Position numbers and translations under genes: made by a program
Notes under the pieces: model-generated
Database searches by the model: none
What the model was told of the DNA's origin: nothing
The model's input: only the letters and a program-made list of their open reading frames with translations
Part shown: positions 30,511-38,529 of the stretch, piece after piece
Layout: every line of letters starts with the position of its first letter
How positions within the stretch are numbered: the first letter of the stretch is position 1
Source: Trinickia diaoshuihuensis
Lineage (GTDB): Bacteria > Pseudomonadota > Gammaproteobacteria > Burkholderiales > Burkholderiaceae
Assembly (NCBI RefSeq): GCF_003390925.1
Contig: NZ_QUBS01000033.1
Coordinates: 124,001 to 188,000 of the forward strand
Direction of reading: 5' to 3'
DNA: 64,000 nt

Positions 30511-31230
30511 TCATTGCGCGCCTGTCGGCCCCACCGGATTCGTGTTGTCGGGCGAGGACGGCGGCGGTTCGCGGTGAAACTGGAACTGCGGCGTCGCACT
30601 CGGCAGGCCGCTCGTCGGCGACGGCGTGCCGGAGCGCACGGCCGGGCGCGCCGGCGTGGCGGGCACCTGGTTCGTTGCGCGATTCGCCGCTTGCGCGGCA
30701 GCATCGTTGGCCGCTTCGCTGGTTGACGTCGACGTCTGCGCCGGAGTGGACGGCTCCGCTGGCGCCGCGGCGCTCGACGCCGCGCTCGCTGCACTCGACG
30801 CCGCTGCGGCCAGCGCCTTCGCTTTGGCCTTCTTCCCGAGCTTGTCGCCGTCGATATCGGCGAGCAATTCGAGTTCGGACGGCAGATCCTCGCCGCCCGT
30901 CCAGCTTACGACGCGATCGCTCTCGAAGTTGACGACGAAGTCGCGCTGCTGGACCACAGCCGTCGAGCCGCGCTTGAAGTAAAAGACATAGTCCCACCGC
31001 TCGTCATGGAACATATCGGTGAGCAACGGCGTGCCGAGGACGGCTTTGACCTCGTCGCGGCTCATGCCCACATGCATCTTCGCGGCGGCTTCCTTCGAGA
31101 CGAAGTTGCCCTGCACGATGGTGATGCGATACGGCGTAATGCTCTGCGCGACGCGCTGCGTGAGGCTGTCGTAGGTCGAACATCCCGCAACGAGCGCAAC
31201 CGTCGAGGCAGCGATCAACAGCTTGCGCAC
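30511..31230 (-). CDS. bamE: Outer membrane assembly lipoprotein BamE (OmlA/SmpA)
   Basis: Lipoprotein of the BAM complex that inserts outer-membrane barrels. GTG 31230 is chosen as start because GGGGGGAG lies four bases upstream; from it a lipobox LVAGC ends the signal. The SmpA/OmlA domain (about 25-115) has ITPYRITIVQGNFVSKE, MSRDEVKAVLGTPLL and WDYVFYFKR. The other half, to residue 239, is a low-complexity Ala/Ser/Pro/Thr tail, far longer than the roughly 110 residues of E. coli BamE. It is divergent from fur, a conserved pair. Confidence 0.93.
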   Translation of the reverse strand: MRKLLIAASTVALVAGCSTYDSLTQRVAQSITPYRITIVQGNFVSKEAAAKMHVGMSRDEVKAVLGTPLLTDMFHDERWDYVFYFKRGSTAVVQQRDFVVNFESDRVVSWTGGEDLPSELELLADIDGDKLGKKAKAKALAAAASSAASAASSAAAPAEPSTPAQTSTSTSEAANDAAAQAANRATNQVPATPARPAVRSGTPSPTSGLPSATPQFQFHREPPPSSPDNTNPVGPTGAQ

Positions 31231-31393
31231 GTGACTCCCCCCGCGCTTCTTAAGAAAATTTGGACTCATTTCACCCACCGTGCGGGCCCTTTTTTGCCTT
31301 GCGCCAGGCCGCGCGAGTTTCACCGAAGATGACCGGAACAGCAAAAAGCCATTACTATTCGAATCGTGCATTGTACTCTAGGGATGCCTAGCC

Positions 31394-31822
31394 ATGACCA
31401 ATCCTACCGATCTCAAAAACATCGGGCTAAAGGCGACCCTACCGCGCCTCAAAATTCTCGAAATTTTCCAGCGTAGCGCCGTTCGCCACCTGACCGCCGA
31501 AGATGTGTACCGGAACTTGCTCAACGAAGAACTGGACATCGGCTTGGCCACCGTCTATCGCGTCTTGACGCAGTTCGAACAAGCCGGCCTGCTTTCGCGC
31601 AGCAATTTCGAGTCGGGCAAGGCCGTGTTCGAGCTGAACGAAGGCTCGCATCACGACCACCTCGTATGCATCGACTGCGGACGCGTCGAGGAGTTCTTCG
31701 ACCCCGAGATCGAAAAGCGCCAGCAAAAGATCGCGGAAGAACGCGGCTTCAAGCTGCAAGAGCACGCGCTCGCACTTTACGGTGTCTGTACGAAGGAAGC
31801 ATGTCCGCATCGTAAGCACTGA
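31394..31822 (+). CDS. fur: Ferric uptake regulator
   Basis: Iron-responsive repressor, 142 residues. The winged-helix DNA-binding half has [11 protein letters not shown] and [17 protein letters not shown]; the metal and dimer half has [12 protein letters not shown] (C92, C95) and the second zinc pair C132 and C137 near the end. Length and motifs are standard for beta-proteobacterial Fur. It is divergent from bamE. It may be the regulator of the palindrome ahead of the AraC gene at 4491. It ends at a bidirectional terminator shared with gap. Confidence 0.97.
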   Translation: MTNPTDLKNIGLKATLPRLKILEIFQRSAVRHLTAEDVYRNLLNEELDIGLATVYRVLTQFEQAGLLSRSNFESGKAVFELNEGSHHDHLVCIDCGRVEEFFDPEIEKRQQKIAEERGFKLQEHALALYGVCTKEACPHRKH

Positions 31823-31860
31823 TCCGCTCGCTTGCGCCGGCCGGCGTTCGATCGCGTAAA

Positions 31861-31893
31861 CGACAAGAGCCGCCCCTTAGGCGGCTCTTGTCG
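31861..31893. terminator. Bidirectional terminator between fur and gap
   Basis: A perfect 14-bp stem (31861-31874 with 31880-31893) around loop CCTTA lies between the converging fur and gap genes. TCTTGTCG follows on the plus strand. Confidence 0.75.
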
Positions 31894-31949
31894 CGTCGAA
31901 GCCCGGAACCCGTCCCCCATGCATGCGGGACGGGTCCGATGCCGCCGAG

Positions 31950-32960
31950 TTACTTGGCCGTCGCGAGCGCGATAGCCGTATCCAGCATGCGGTTCGAGAA
32001 GCCCCACTCGTTGTCGTACCAGCTCGACACCTTCACCAAACGACCGGCCACCTTCGTGAGCGTCGCATCGAACGTCGAGCTCGCCGGATTGTGGTTGAAG
32101 TCGATCGAAACGAGCGGCGCCGTGTTGTAGCCGAGGATACCCTTGAGCTGGCCTTCGGCGGCTTCCTTCATGATCGCGTTGATTTCCTCGACCGTCGTGT
32201 CGCGCTTGGCGATGAACGACAGATCGACGATCGACACGTTGATCGTCGGCACGCGAATCGCATAGCCGTCGAGCTTGCCGGCGAGTTCGGGCAGCACCAA
32301 GCCGATTGCCGCGGCGGCGCCCGTCTTCGTCGGGATTTGGCTATGCGTGGCCGAGCGCGCGCGGCGCAGGTCTTCGTGGTAAACGTCCGTCAGCACTTGG
32401 TCGTTCGTGTACGCGTGCACCGTCGTCATCAAGCCGGACTCGAGACCGATCTTGTCGTTCAGCGGCTTGACGAGCGGCGCGAGGCAGTTCGTCGTGCACG
32501 AAGCATTCGAGATGACCGTGTGTTCGGCTTTCAGCGTGTCGTGGTTGACGCCGTAGACGATCGTCGCGTCGACGTCCTTGCCGCCCGGCGCCGAGATCAG
32601 AACCTTCTTCGCGCCGCCGGCCAGGTGCGCGCTCGCCTTTTCCTTCGACGTGAAAAAGCCCGTGCACTCCATCACGACGTCGACGCCGAGTTCGCCCCAG
32701 GGCAGCTCGGCCGGGTTGCGGTTCGCCAACACGCGGATCTTGTCGCCGTTGACGACGAGGTTTTCGCCCTCGACCGACACTTCACCGGGGAACGGGCCGT
32801 GCGCCGTGTCGTACTTCGTCAGATGGGCGTTCGTCTTCGCGTCGCCGAGGTCGTTGATCGCGACGATCTGCAGATCGTGCTTCTTGCCGCTCTCGTAGAA
32901 CGCACGCAGGGTGTTGCGGCCGATGCGGCCATACCCGTTGATTGCAACGCGTACCGTCAT
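31950..32960 (-). CDS. gap: Glyceraldehyde-3-phosphate dehydrogenase
   Basis: NAD-dependent glycolytic enzyme, 336 residues. NAD-binding INGYGRIGR at the start, D37 favouring NAD, and the catalytic cysteine C155 in [12 protein letters not shown] with the later [12 protein letters not shown] are all typical. AGGAG eight bases before ATG 32960 sets the start. It lies 110 bases after tkt on the same strand, a common Burkholderiaceae pair linking the pentose phosphate and glycolytic routes. Confidence 0.98.
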   Translation of the reverse strand: MTVRVAINGYGRIGRNTLRAFYESGKKHDLQIVAINDLGDAKTNAHLTKYDTAHGPFPGEVSVEGENLVVNGDKIRVLANRNPAELPWGELGVDVVMECTGFFTSKEKASAHLAGGAKKVLISAPGGKDVDATIVYGVNHDTLKAEHTVISNASCTTNCLAPLVKPLNDKIGLESGLMTTVHAYTNDQVLTDVYHEDLRRARSATHSQIPTKTGAAAAIGLVLPELAGKLDGYAIRVPTINVSIVDLSFIAKRDTTVEEINAIMKEAAEGQLKGILGYNTAPLVSIDFNHNPASSTFDATLTKVAGRLVKVSSWYDNEWGFSNRMLDTAIALATAK

Positions 32961-33070
32961 GATGGTTCTCCTGATATTGGGGCTGAAAAAAACCGTCGTA
33001 CCTGATGCTTTCCGGGACCGCGTCGGCGGTGGGCCGGAAAGCCGTATTGCGTCTTCCCGCGAGTCTATCG

Positions 33071-35092
33071 TTACTCGAGCGCCGCCTTGGCCGCTGCGAC
33101 AACATGCTCCACGGTAAAGCCGAAATGCTTGAACAGCACACCGGCCGGAGCCGATTCGCCGAACGTATCGATCCCGACCACGCCACCCTCCAGGCCGACG
33201 TACTTGCGCCAAAAGTCGGTCACGCCGGCTTCGATGGCGACGCGGCGCACGCCCTTGGGCAGCACGCGTTCGCGGTACTCGGCATCCTGACGGTCGAACA
33301 CGGTCGTCGCCGGCATCGAAACGACGCGCGCCGCGATGCCTTGCTGAGCGAGCGGCTCGACGGCGTTCAGTGCGAGTTCGATCTCCGAACCCGTGGCGAT
33401 CAGGATGATCTTGCGCGCGACGATTTCGTCGTTCCAATCGCGCAACACATAACCGCCCTTCGCGATGTTGGCGATTTGCGCATCGCTGCGGGGCGCGAAC
33501 GGCAAGTTCTGACGGCTGAAGATCAGACACGAGGGGCCGCGATACTCGATCGCTTGCGTCCAAGCCACCGCCGTTTCGACCGTGTCGCACGGACGCCAGA
33601 CGTGCAGATTCGGAATCAAGCGCAGGCTCGCGACGTGTTCGACCGACTGGTGCGTCGGACCGTCTTCGCCGAGACCGATCGAGTCGTGCGTGAACACGAA
33701 AATCGAGGGCGACTTCATGAGCGCGGCCACGCGCAGCGCGTTGCGGCTGTAGTCGGAGAACGTGAGGAACGTGCCTCCGAACGCCTTGTAGCCGCCGTGC
33801 AGCGCGATCCCGTTGAGCACGGCGCTCATGCCGAATTCACGGACGCCGTAGTTGACGTGGTTGCCCCACTCGATGCCGTGCTCGCCCGCGCGCACGGGCT
33901 TGCTCGCCTTCCAGTTCGTCAGATTGGAGCCCGTCAAATCGGCCGAGCCGCCCAGCAACTCGGGCAGCGCCGCGGCGAGACCTTCGATCGCTTGCTGCGA
34001 TGCCTTGCGCGTCGCGACCGTCTCGGCCCGCTCGTTCGCGCCGGCGATGATCGCTTGAGCCTTGGCCGCCCAATCGGCCGGCAACTTGCCGCTCGCGCGG
34101 CGCTCGAATTCGGCGGCCTCTTGCGGGTACTTGGCGCGATATTGCGCGAACGCGTCTTTCCACTCGGCTTCGCGCTTTGCGCCCGCTTCCTTCGCGTCCC
34201 ATGCCGCATACACTTCTTGCGGAATGACGAACGGCTCCCACTTCCAGCCGATCGCCTCGCGCGTGGCCGCGATTTCCTGCGCGCCGAGCGGCGCGCCGTG
34301 CGCGTCGTGGCCGCCCGCCTTGGTAGGCGCACCCTTGCCGATGACGGTCTTGCAGCAAATCAGCGTGGGCTTATCGGCACGCTTCGCCGCGGCGATCGCG
34401 GCATCGACCGCTTGCACGTCATGACCGTCCACATTGCGGATGACGTTCCAGCCGTAGGCCTCGAAGCGCTTGGGCGTGTCGTCGGCGAACCAGTATTCGA
34501 CGTGGCCGTCGATCGAGATGCCGTTATCGTCGTACAGCGCGATCAGCTTGCCGAGCTTGAGCGTGCCCGCGAGCGAGCAAGCTTCGTGCGAGATGCCTTC
34601 CATCAGGCAGCCGTCGCCCAGGAACACGTAGGTGTAGTGATCGACGATCTTGGCATCGGCTTTGTTGAACTCGGCCGCGAGCAGCGCTTCGGCCAGCGCC
34701 ATGCCGACGGCGTTCGCGAGACCTTGACCCAGCGGGCCCGTCGTCGTTTCGACGCCCGGCGTAATGCCGTATTCGGGGTGGCCCGGCGTTTTCGAGTGCA
34801 GTTGGCGGAAGTTCTTCAGTTCCGCGAGCGGCAGGTCGTAGCCGGTCAGGTGCAGCAGCGAATAGAGCAACATCGAGCCGTGGCCGTTGGAGAGCACGAA
34901 ACGGTCGCGGTCCGCCCAATGCGGGTCGAGCGGATTGTGCTTGAGGTGCCGGGCCCATAGAGCGACGGCAATTTCCGCCATGCCCATCGGCATGCCGGGG
35001 TGGCCTGAGTTCGCTTGTTGGACGGCGTCCATGGCGAGCGCGCGGATCGCGTTCGCCATGAGAGCGGTGGATGCGGGAGACGAGGTCGTCAT
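33071..35092 (-). CDS. tkt: Transketolase
   Basis: Thiamine diphosphate enzyme moving two-carbon units in the pentose phosphate pathway. The 673-residue length is typical. [15 protein letters not shown] near 25-40, the cofactor motif [13 protein letters not shown], and the pyrimidine-binding [15 protein letters not shown] are seen. An open frame upstream of ATG 35092 lacks family sequence. It is divergent from speE with a 254-base gap. Confidence 0.97.
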   Translation of the reverse strand: MTTSSPASTALMANAIRALAMDAVQQANSGHPGMPMGMAEIAVALWARHLKHNPLDPHWADRDRFVLSNGHGSMLLYSLLHLTGYDLPLAELKNFRQLHSKTPGHPEYGITPGVETTTGPLGQGLANAVGMALAEALLAAEFNKADAKIVDHYTYVFLGDGCLMEGISHEACSLAGTLKLGKLIALYDDNGISIDGHVEYWFADDTPKRFEAYGWNVIRNVDGHDVQAVDAAIAAAKRADKPTLICCKTVIGKGAPTKAGGHDAHGAPLGAQEIAATREAIGWKWEPFVIPQEVYAAWDAKEAGAKREAEWKDAFAQYRAKYPQEAAEFERRASGKLPADWAAKAQAIIAGANERAETVATRKASQQAIEGLAAALPELLGGSADLTGSNLTNWKASKPVRAGEHGIEWGNHVNYGVREFGMSAVLNGIALHGGYKAFGGTFLTFSDYSRNALRVAALMKSPSIFVFTHDSIGLGEDGPTHQSVEHVASLRLIPNLHVWRPCDTVETAVAWTQAIEYRGPSCLIFSRQNLPFAPRSDAQIANIAKGGYVLRDWNDEIVARKIILIATGSEIELALNAVEPLAQQGIAARVVSMPATTVFDRQDAEYRERVLPKGVRRVAIEAGVTDFWRKYVGLEGGVVGIDTFGESAPAGVLFKHFGFTVEHVVAAAKAALE

Positions 35093-35346
35093 GTCGAGTC
35101 CGGAGAACGAGTCGAGAAAGCGTGGCGCGCAATGGACCGCTGCTCGTATTCGACCGCCGCCCGCGCGGGCGGGGCACCTGCCGCGGCGCGACACGAAGGG
35201 AGCAAACGGACAGGCTGCAAAGCGTGCCATTCTAACAGATGGAGCCCGCCCCCTTGCCGAACCGCGCGGCTTGAGACGGTCGGATCGGCCCCCGCAACGG
35301 TTCTATAATTCGGGCATTGAGACCCGTTTGCACGCACCGGCCAGCC

Positions 35347-36207
35347 GTGTCTTCTCCGACCGATCGGACCCTTCTTTTTCATCCCGCACCGGGAGCCGCT
35401 TACGGCTTTCCCGATGCGCGCCGCGTGGCGCACGCCGAGTCGCCGCATCAGCGCATCGAGGTCTGGGAGACGGCGCAACTCGGCTTGCTTTTCACGCTCG
35501 ATGGGCACCCGATGACCTCGGTCGGCGACGAATTCGTCTATCACGAATGCATGGTGCATCCGGCAGCGCTCTCGCATCCTAGTCCGCGCAAGGCCTTGGT
35601 GCTTGGCGGAGGCGACGGCGGCGCAGCGAGGCAATTGCTCGCCCACCCAAGCATCGAGCGCATCGTCGTGGCCGAACTCGACGCGGCCGTCGTCGGCATG
35701 GCGCGCGAGCATCTGCAGGGCGTGCACGGGGGGGCGCTCGACGATGCGCGCGTGCAGCTCGTCATCGGCGACGCGGCGCGTTTCGTCGCGGCAACGACAG
35801 AACGGTTCGATTTGGTGGTATTCGATTTGACGCCGCCGGACTCGCCGGCCGCCGAACTTTATACCGCCGCCTTTTATACACAGTTGAAAACGGCGCTTGC
35901 GCCCCGCGCGATCGTTTCGATGCATCTCGGCTCGGCCCAATTTCACCTCGAACGCGCCGCCGCGCTACTGCGCGGTTTGCGCGCGAGCTTCTCGATGGTT
36001 CACGTGATGTCGGCATTCGTGCCGCTATACGGATCGCTCTGGCTCATGGCGCTGGCGAGCGACACGCTCGACGCCGCCTCGCTGTTCAAGCATGACATCG
36101 AGGAGCGCCTCGCGGCTCGCGGCATCGACGGCTTGCGCTACTATGACGCCGCGCTGCATCCGGCGCTGTTCGCGCTGCCGCGCACGCTGCGGGGCGCGCT
36201 CGGCTGA
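35347..36207 (+). CDS. speE: Spermidine synthase (polyamine aminopropyltransferase)
   Basis: Transfers an aminopropyl group from decarboxylated S-adenosylmethionine to putrescine. The 286-residue protein has the short N-terminal domain then the Rossmann motif LVLGGGDGGAARQLL near 85, AELDAAV, and the catalytic DLTPPDSP segment. The start is taken as GTG 35347 (VSSPTDRTLLF), because the only other in-frame start upstream is a TTG. No strong ribosome site is visible. A TATAAT at 35304-35309 may be its -10 element. It is followed by rsmE after 62 bases. Confidence 0.88.
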   Translation: MSSPTDRTLLFHPAPGAAYGFPDARRVAHAESPHQRIEVWETAQLGLLFTLDGHPMTSVGDEFVYHECMVHPAALSHPSPRKALVLGGGDGGAARQLLAHPSIERIVVAELDAAVVGMAREHLQGVHGGALDDARVQLVIGDAARFVAATTERFDLVVFDLTPPDSPAAELYTAAFYTQLKTALAPRAIVSMHLGSAQFHLERAAALLRGLRASFSMVHVMSAFVPLYGSLWLMALASDTLDAASLFKHDIEERLAARGIDGLRYYDAALHPALFALPRTLRGALG

Positions 36208-36269
36208 CCTGCCGCGCCGCGCGCATGCGTGACTGCGTGCTCCTGTAACCGAATTACAACTGCCGCTTT

Positions 36270-37010
36270 ATGCCCCGTTTTTTCGTCGACTCATCCCTCG
36301 AGCCCGGCGACGTCGTCGCGCTGCCCGATGAAGTCGCCCGCCATGTCCAAGTGCTACGGCTCGCGGCCGGCGATTCGCTGACGCTGTTCAACGGCCGCGG
36401 CGGCCAATACGAAGCCGATCTCGTCGAAATCGGCCGGCGCAGCGCCGTGGCGCGGATCGGGGCATTCGAGCCGCTCGATGCCGAGCCGCCATACCGCATC
36501 ACGCTCGCGCAAGGCATCGCCGGCGGCGACAAGATGGACTGGCTGATCGAAAAGGCCGTCGAACTCGGCGTCGCCCGCATCGCGCCGCTGACGACCGCGC
36601 GGGCGGTCGTGCGTTTATCCGCCGAACGCGCGAGCCGCCGCCATGCGCATTGGGAAGGCGTCGTGCGCGCCGCCTGCGAACAGTGCGGACGCAACCGCCT
36701 TCCGGAGGTCGATCCCGCTCAGGACTTCTCGAAATGGCTCGAGGCGCTGCCCGCGCCCGCCGACGACACCGCGCTGCGCTTGATGCTGTCACCGCGCGCG
36801 GCCACGGCATTCGCGTCGTTGCCCGCCGCGGCGCCGAACGTCGAGGTCGTCTTACTGATCGGGCCGGAGGGCGGCCTTTCCCCCGAAGAAGAAGATGCCG
36901 CGCGCGAGCATGGATTCGCCCCGTTATCGCTCGGACCGCGCGTGCTGCGCACCGAGACGGCCGGGATGGCGGTGCTCGCGGCGCTCGCCGCGCGCTGGGG
37001 CGGGTGGTAA
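36270..37010 (+). CDS. rsmE: 16S rRNA m3U1498 methyltransferase
   Basis: Knotted SPOUT methyltransferase, 246 residues, methylating U1498 of 16S rRNA. A PUA-like N-terminal domain (MPRFFVDSS, VARHVQVLRLAAGD) precedes the knot with GGDKMDWLIEKAVELGV, IGPEGGLSPEEE and LSLGPRVLRTETAG. All are family marks. It lies after speE on the plus strand and converges on the barstar-like gene. Confidence 0.96.
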   Translation: MPRFFVDSSLEPGDVVALPDEVARHVQVLRLAAGDSLTLFNGRGGQYEADLVEIGRRSAVARIGAFEPLDAEPPYRITLAQGIAGGDKMDWLIEKAVELGVARIAPLTTARAVVRLSAERASRRHAHWEGVVRAACEQCGRNRLPEVDPAQDFSKWLEALPAPADDTALRLMLSPRAATAFASLPAAAPNVEVVLLIGPEGGLSPEEEDAAREHGFAPLSLGPRVLRTETAGMAVLAALAARWGGW

Positions 37011-37052
37011 TGCTGTGAGCCGGTGGCTCCGGCCGGGCACGCGCTGAAATAC

Positions 37053-37075
37053 AAAGGCCCGCGCGAAGGCGGGCC
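37053..37075 (-). terminator. Intrinsic terminator of the RNase/barstar pair
   Basis: GGCCCGC (37056-37062) and GCGGGCC (37069-37075) form a 7-bp stem. On the minus strand TTTGTATTT follows, so it should end the barstar transcript. rsmE converges from the other side. Confidence 0.6.
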
Positions 37076-37136
37076 GATGAGGGGGCGCTCGGGCGGTGGC
37101 GCGGGTGAGCGCCGGCCGCCGCCCGGTTAGGGGCGC

Positions 37137-37697
37137 TTAGGCGAACGAATAGAAAACGCGGAATGCGACCTTGCGCTCGGCCCAGAACTCGGCCGCCTCG
37201 CGGAACACGTCGAGCAGCGTCTCGCGCCCTTCCTTGTCGAACTTTTGTGCGATCGGGAGCCCCTCGAGAACGATCACGAAACCGGGCTGCGCACCCGCCT
37301 TGTGGACGAGATCGGTCAGACAGTCGTAGAGCGCGTCGTAGTTCTTGCCGAAATGCTTCGGAAACAGGAACGACGTGGCGATCGTTTCCAGCACTTCCTG
37401 CTTCGAGGCAGCCTGCCCGCAGTAAGCGAACAAAAAGTGCTGCTCGAGCCGGCGCGCTTCGTCGGCGAGATCTTGCACGCGAAACGCCCGGATCGATTGG
37501 ACGATGTTCGGTCGCACGGTCGCGAAAAGGCTCATGGGCTCCTCGCTCGGTGAATGCCGGGATGCCGCGTCGCCTTCGGCGCCCTGACCGCGCTCGGTCA
37601 TGCGCAATTGCATGACGCGCTGAAAAAGATTGCCGTCGCCGGCCGCGAACAGATCCGTCGCGACTGCGGTTTCGTGCGCGTAGACGTTGTCGCTCAT
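37137..37697 (-). CDS. Barstar-like ribonuclease inhibitor
   Basis: Likely cytosolic inhibitor of the ribonuclease encoded just upstream. The barstar domain is the C-terminal part (about 80-186): KQEVLETIATSFLFPKHFGKNYDALYDCLTDL resembles barstar's inhibitory helix and loop, then GFVIVLEGL. The N-terminal 54 residues are extra compared with barstar (about 90 residues) and start with MSDNVYAHETAVA. A second possible start, ATG 37535 preceded by GAGGAG, would give a 132-residue form. It lies 16 bases after the RNase stop. Confidence 0.83.
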   Translation of the reverse strand: MSDNVYAHETAVATDLFAAGDGNLFQRVMQLRMTERGQGAEGDAASRHSPSEEPMSLFATVRPNIVQSIRAFRVQDLADEARRLEQHFLFAYCGQAASKQEVLETIATSFLFPKHFGKNYDALYDCLTDLVHKAGAQPGFVIVLEGLPIAQKFDKEGRETLLDVFREAAEFWAERKVAFRVFYSFA

Positions 37698-37713
37698 GCC
37701 GTTCATCCCGATG

Positions 37714-38166
37714 TCATTCAACAATGCGTTTGAAACTGTTGTAGTGGTCGTCTGAATAGAAGCAGTCGTCGATCCGTCCAGAGGGGCCGCCGCAGACGAT
37801 GCGGCGCGCACCGCGGTTTTTCGCTCGCGGCGTGGGGACCGTGTACTCATGGTAGTAACCGCGCCGATGCGGCGGCAACAGCCGCTCGAAATTGCCGAAC
37901 ACGACGCCGTCCTTCGCGTACGGATAGGGACCGCCGGCCGCGATCGACTTCAGCGTGACGCGCGCCTCGGGCGGCAACTGCGCCGGCGAGATCGTGCCGG
38001 TCACGCCAGCCGGCGCCATCGGCGCCTCGCGCGCCCAAGCCGCCGGCGACAAGTCCGGGCCGCCGGGCACACCGATACCGGTCCAGCCCGCTACGGCCAC
38101 GAAGGCCGCCATTGCACCGTGACGAAGCCACTTAGCTGCTCGTTCGCGTGTTCCCGCGCGTGTCAT
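37714..38166 (-). CDS. Secreted guanyl-specific ribonuclease, barnase-like
   Basis: A 150-residue ribonuclease of the N1/T1/barnase family, probably exported. A hydrophobic N-terminal signal (WLRHGAMAAFVAVAGW) precedes a domain with VFGNFERLLP, the catalytic glutamate in YYHEYTVPTPRAKNRGARRIV, arginines in GARR, and the histidine in SDDHYNSF. These fit the Glu-Arg-His set of barnase. The cytosolic inhibitor encoded after it would protect the cell before export. Role (defence, scavenging or toxin-like) is not known. Confidence 0.85.
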   Translation of the reverse strand: MTRAGTRERAAKWLRHGAMAAFVAVAGWTGIGVPGGPDLSPAAWAREAPMAPAGVTGTISPAQLPPEARVTLKSIAAGGPYPYAKDGVVFGNFERLLPPHRRGYYHEYTVPTPRAKNRGARRIVCGGPSGRIDDCFYSDDHYNSFKRIVE

Positions 38167-38302
38167 CGGCCAGAGTTCCTGCTGCTCGATCGAAAGTGAA
38201 CGACCACGAAAAGTGTAAGGGTATCCCTAACGGCCCTCGGACGCAATCTTTGTGTGGAAAATGAAAGGTTTAGCTTCGATTCGCGGGATTTCCGATGGTC
38301 CT

Positions 38303-38324
38303 ATTTATCTTGCACAAGATAAAT
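38303..38324. promoter_or_regulatory. 22-base palindromic operator candidate
   Basis: ATTTATCTTG and CAAGATAAAT form perfect 10-base arms around CA. A further CAAGATAA half-site lies 12 bases downstream. TATCTTG/CAAGATA palindromes are typical of MarR-family operators, which is only a resemblance. It has no obvious regulator gene next to it. Confidence 0.55.
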
Positions 38325-38480
38325 ATCCACCACGCGCAAGATAAGATCCGATCCGACGGTAACCGATGCGGCGAGTCTTTGCCTCCTCGTCGCGGCGATC
38401 GGAGATCGTTGTTTCACGCATTTGGGGCGGCAGCCTCTCTTTTCGCCCCCGGCGTGCCCGCAACGGGCACGCCGTTTTTC
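38325..38480 (+). ncRNA. Candidate small RNA ending in an intrinsic terminator
   Basis: The plus-strand terminator at 38451-38480 has no protein gene in front of it. The stretch from the palindrome to the terminator would give an RNA of about 150 bases. It contains TTTGCCTCCTCG near 38384, a CCTCCT that can pair with ribosome sites, as in many Hfq-bound small RNAs. The 5' end is unknown and given only as the edge of the palindrome. Confidence 0.28.
38451..38480 (+). terminator. Intrinsic terminator on the plus strand
   Basis: GGCGTGCCCG (38451-38460) pairs perfectly with CGGGCACGCC (38464-38473) around loop CAA. GTTTTTC follows. The T-run is on the plus strand only, so it does not end maeB, which reads the other way. 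Confidence 0.75.
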
Positions 38481-38529
38481 TTTGCCGTCCGGCTTAACTG
38501 CCCGGCTCAGCCGCCCGGCTTAACGCACG

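Larger units (their letters stand above)
38167..38529. other. Gene-free stretch between the RNase gene and maeB
   Basis: This 363-bp stretch holds no convincing protein gene. It has a palindrome at 38303-38324, a CAAGATAA half-site at 38337-38344, and a plus-strand terminator at 38451-38480. It is AT-richer in its first half. See the separate entries. Confidence 0.6.

Noticed and set aside
35304-35309. TATAAT upstream of speE
   Set aside because: No -35 element at the right distance; TTGAGA is 27 bases upstream. Kept only as a remark in the speE entry.
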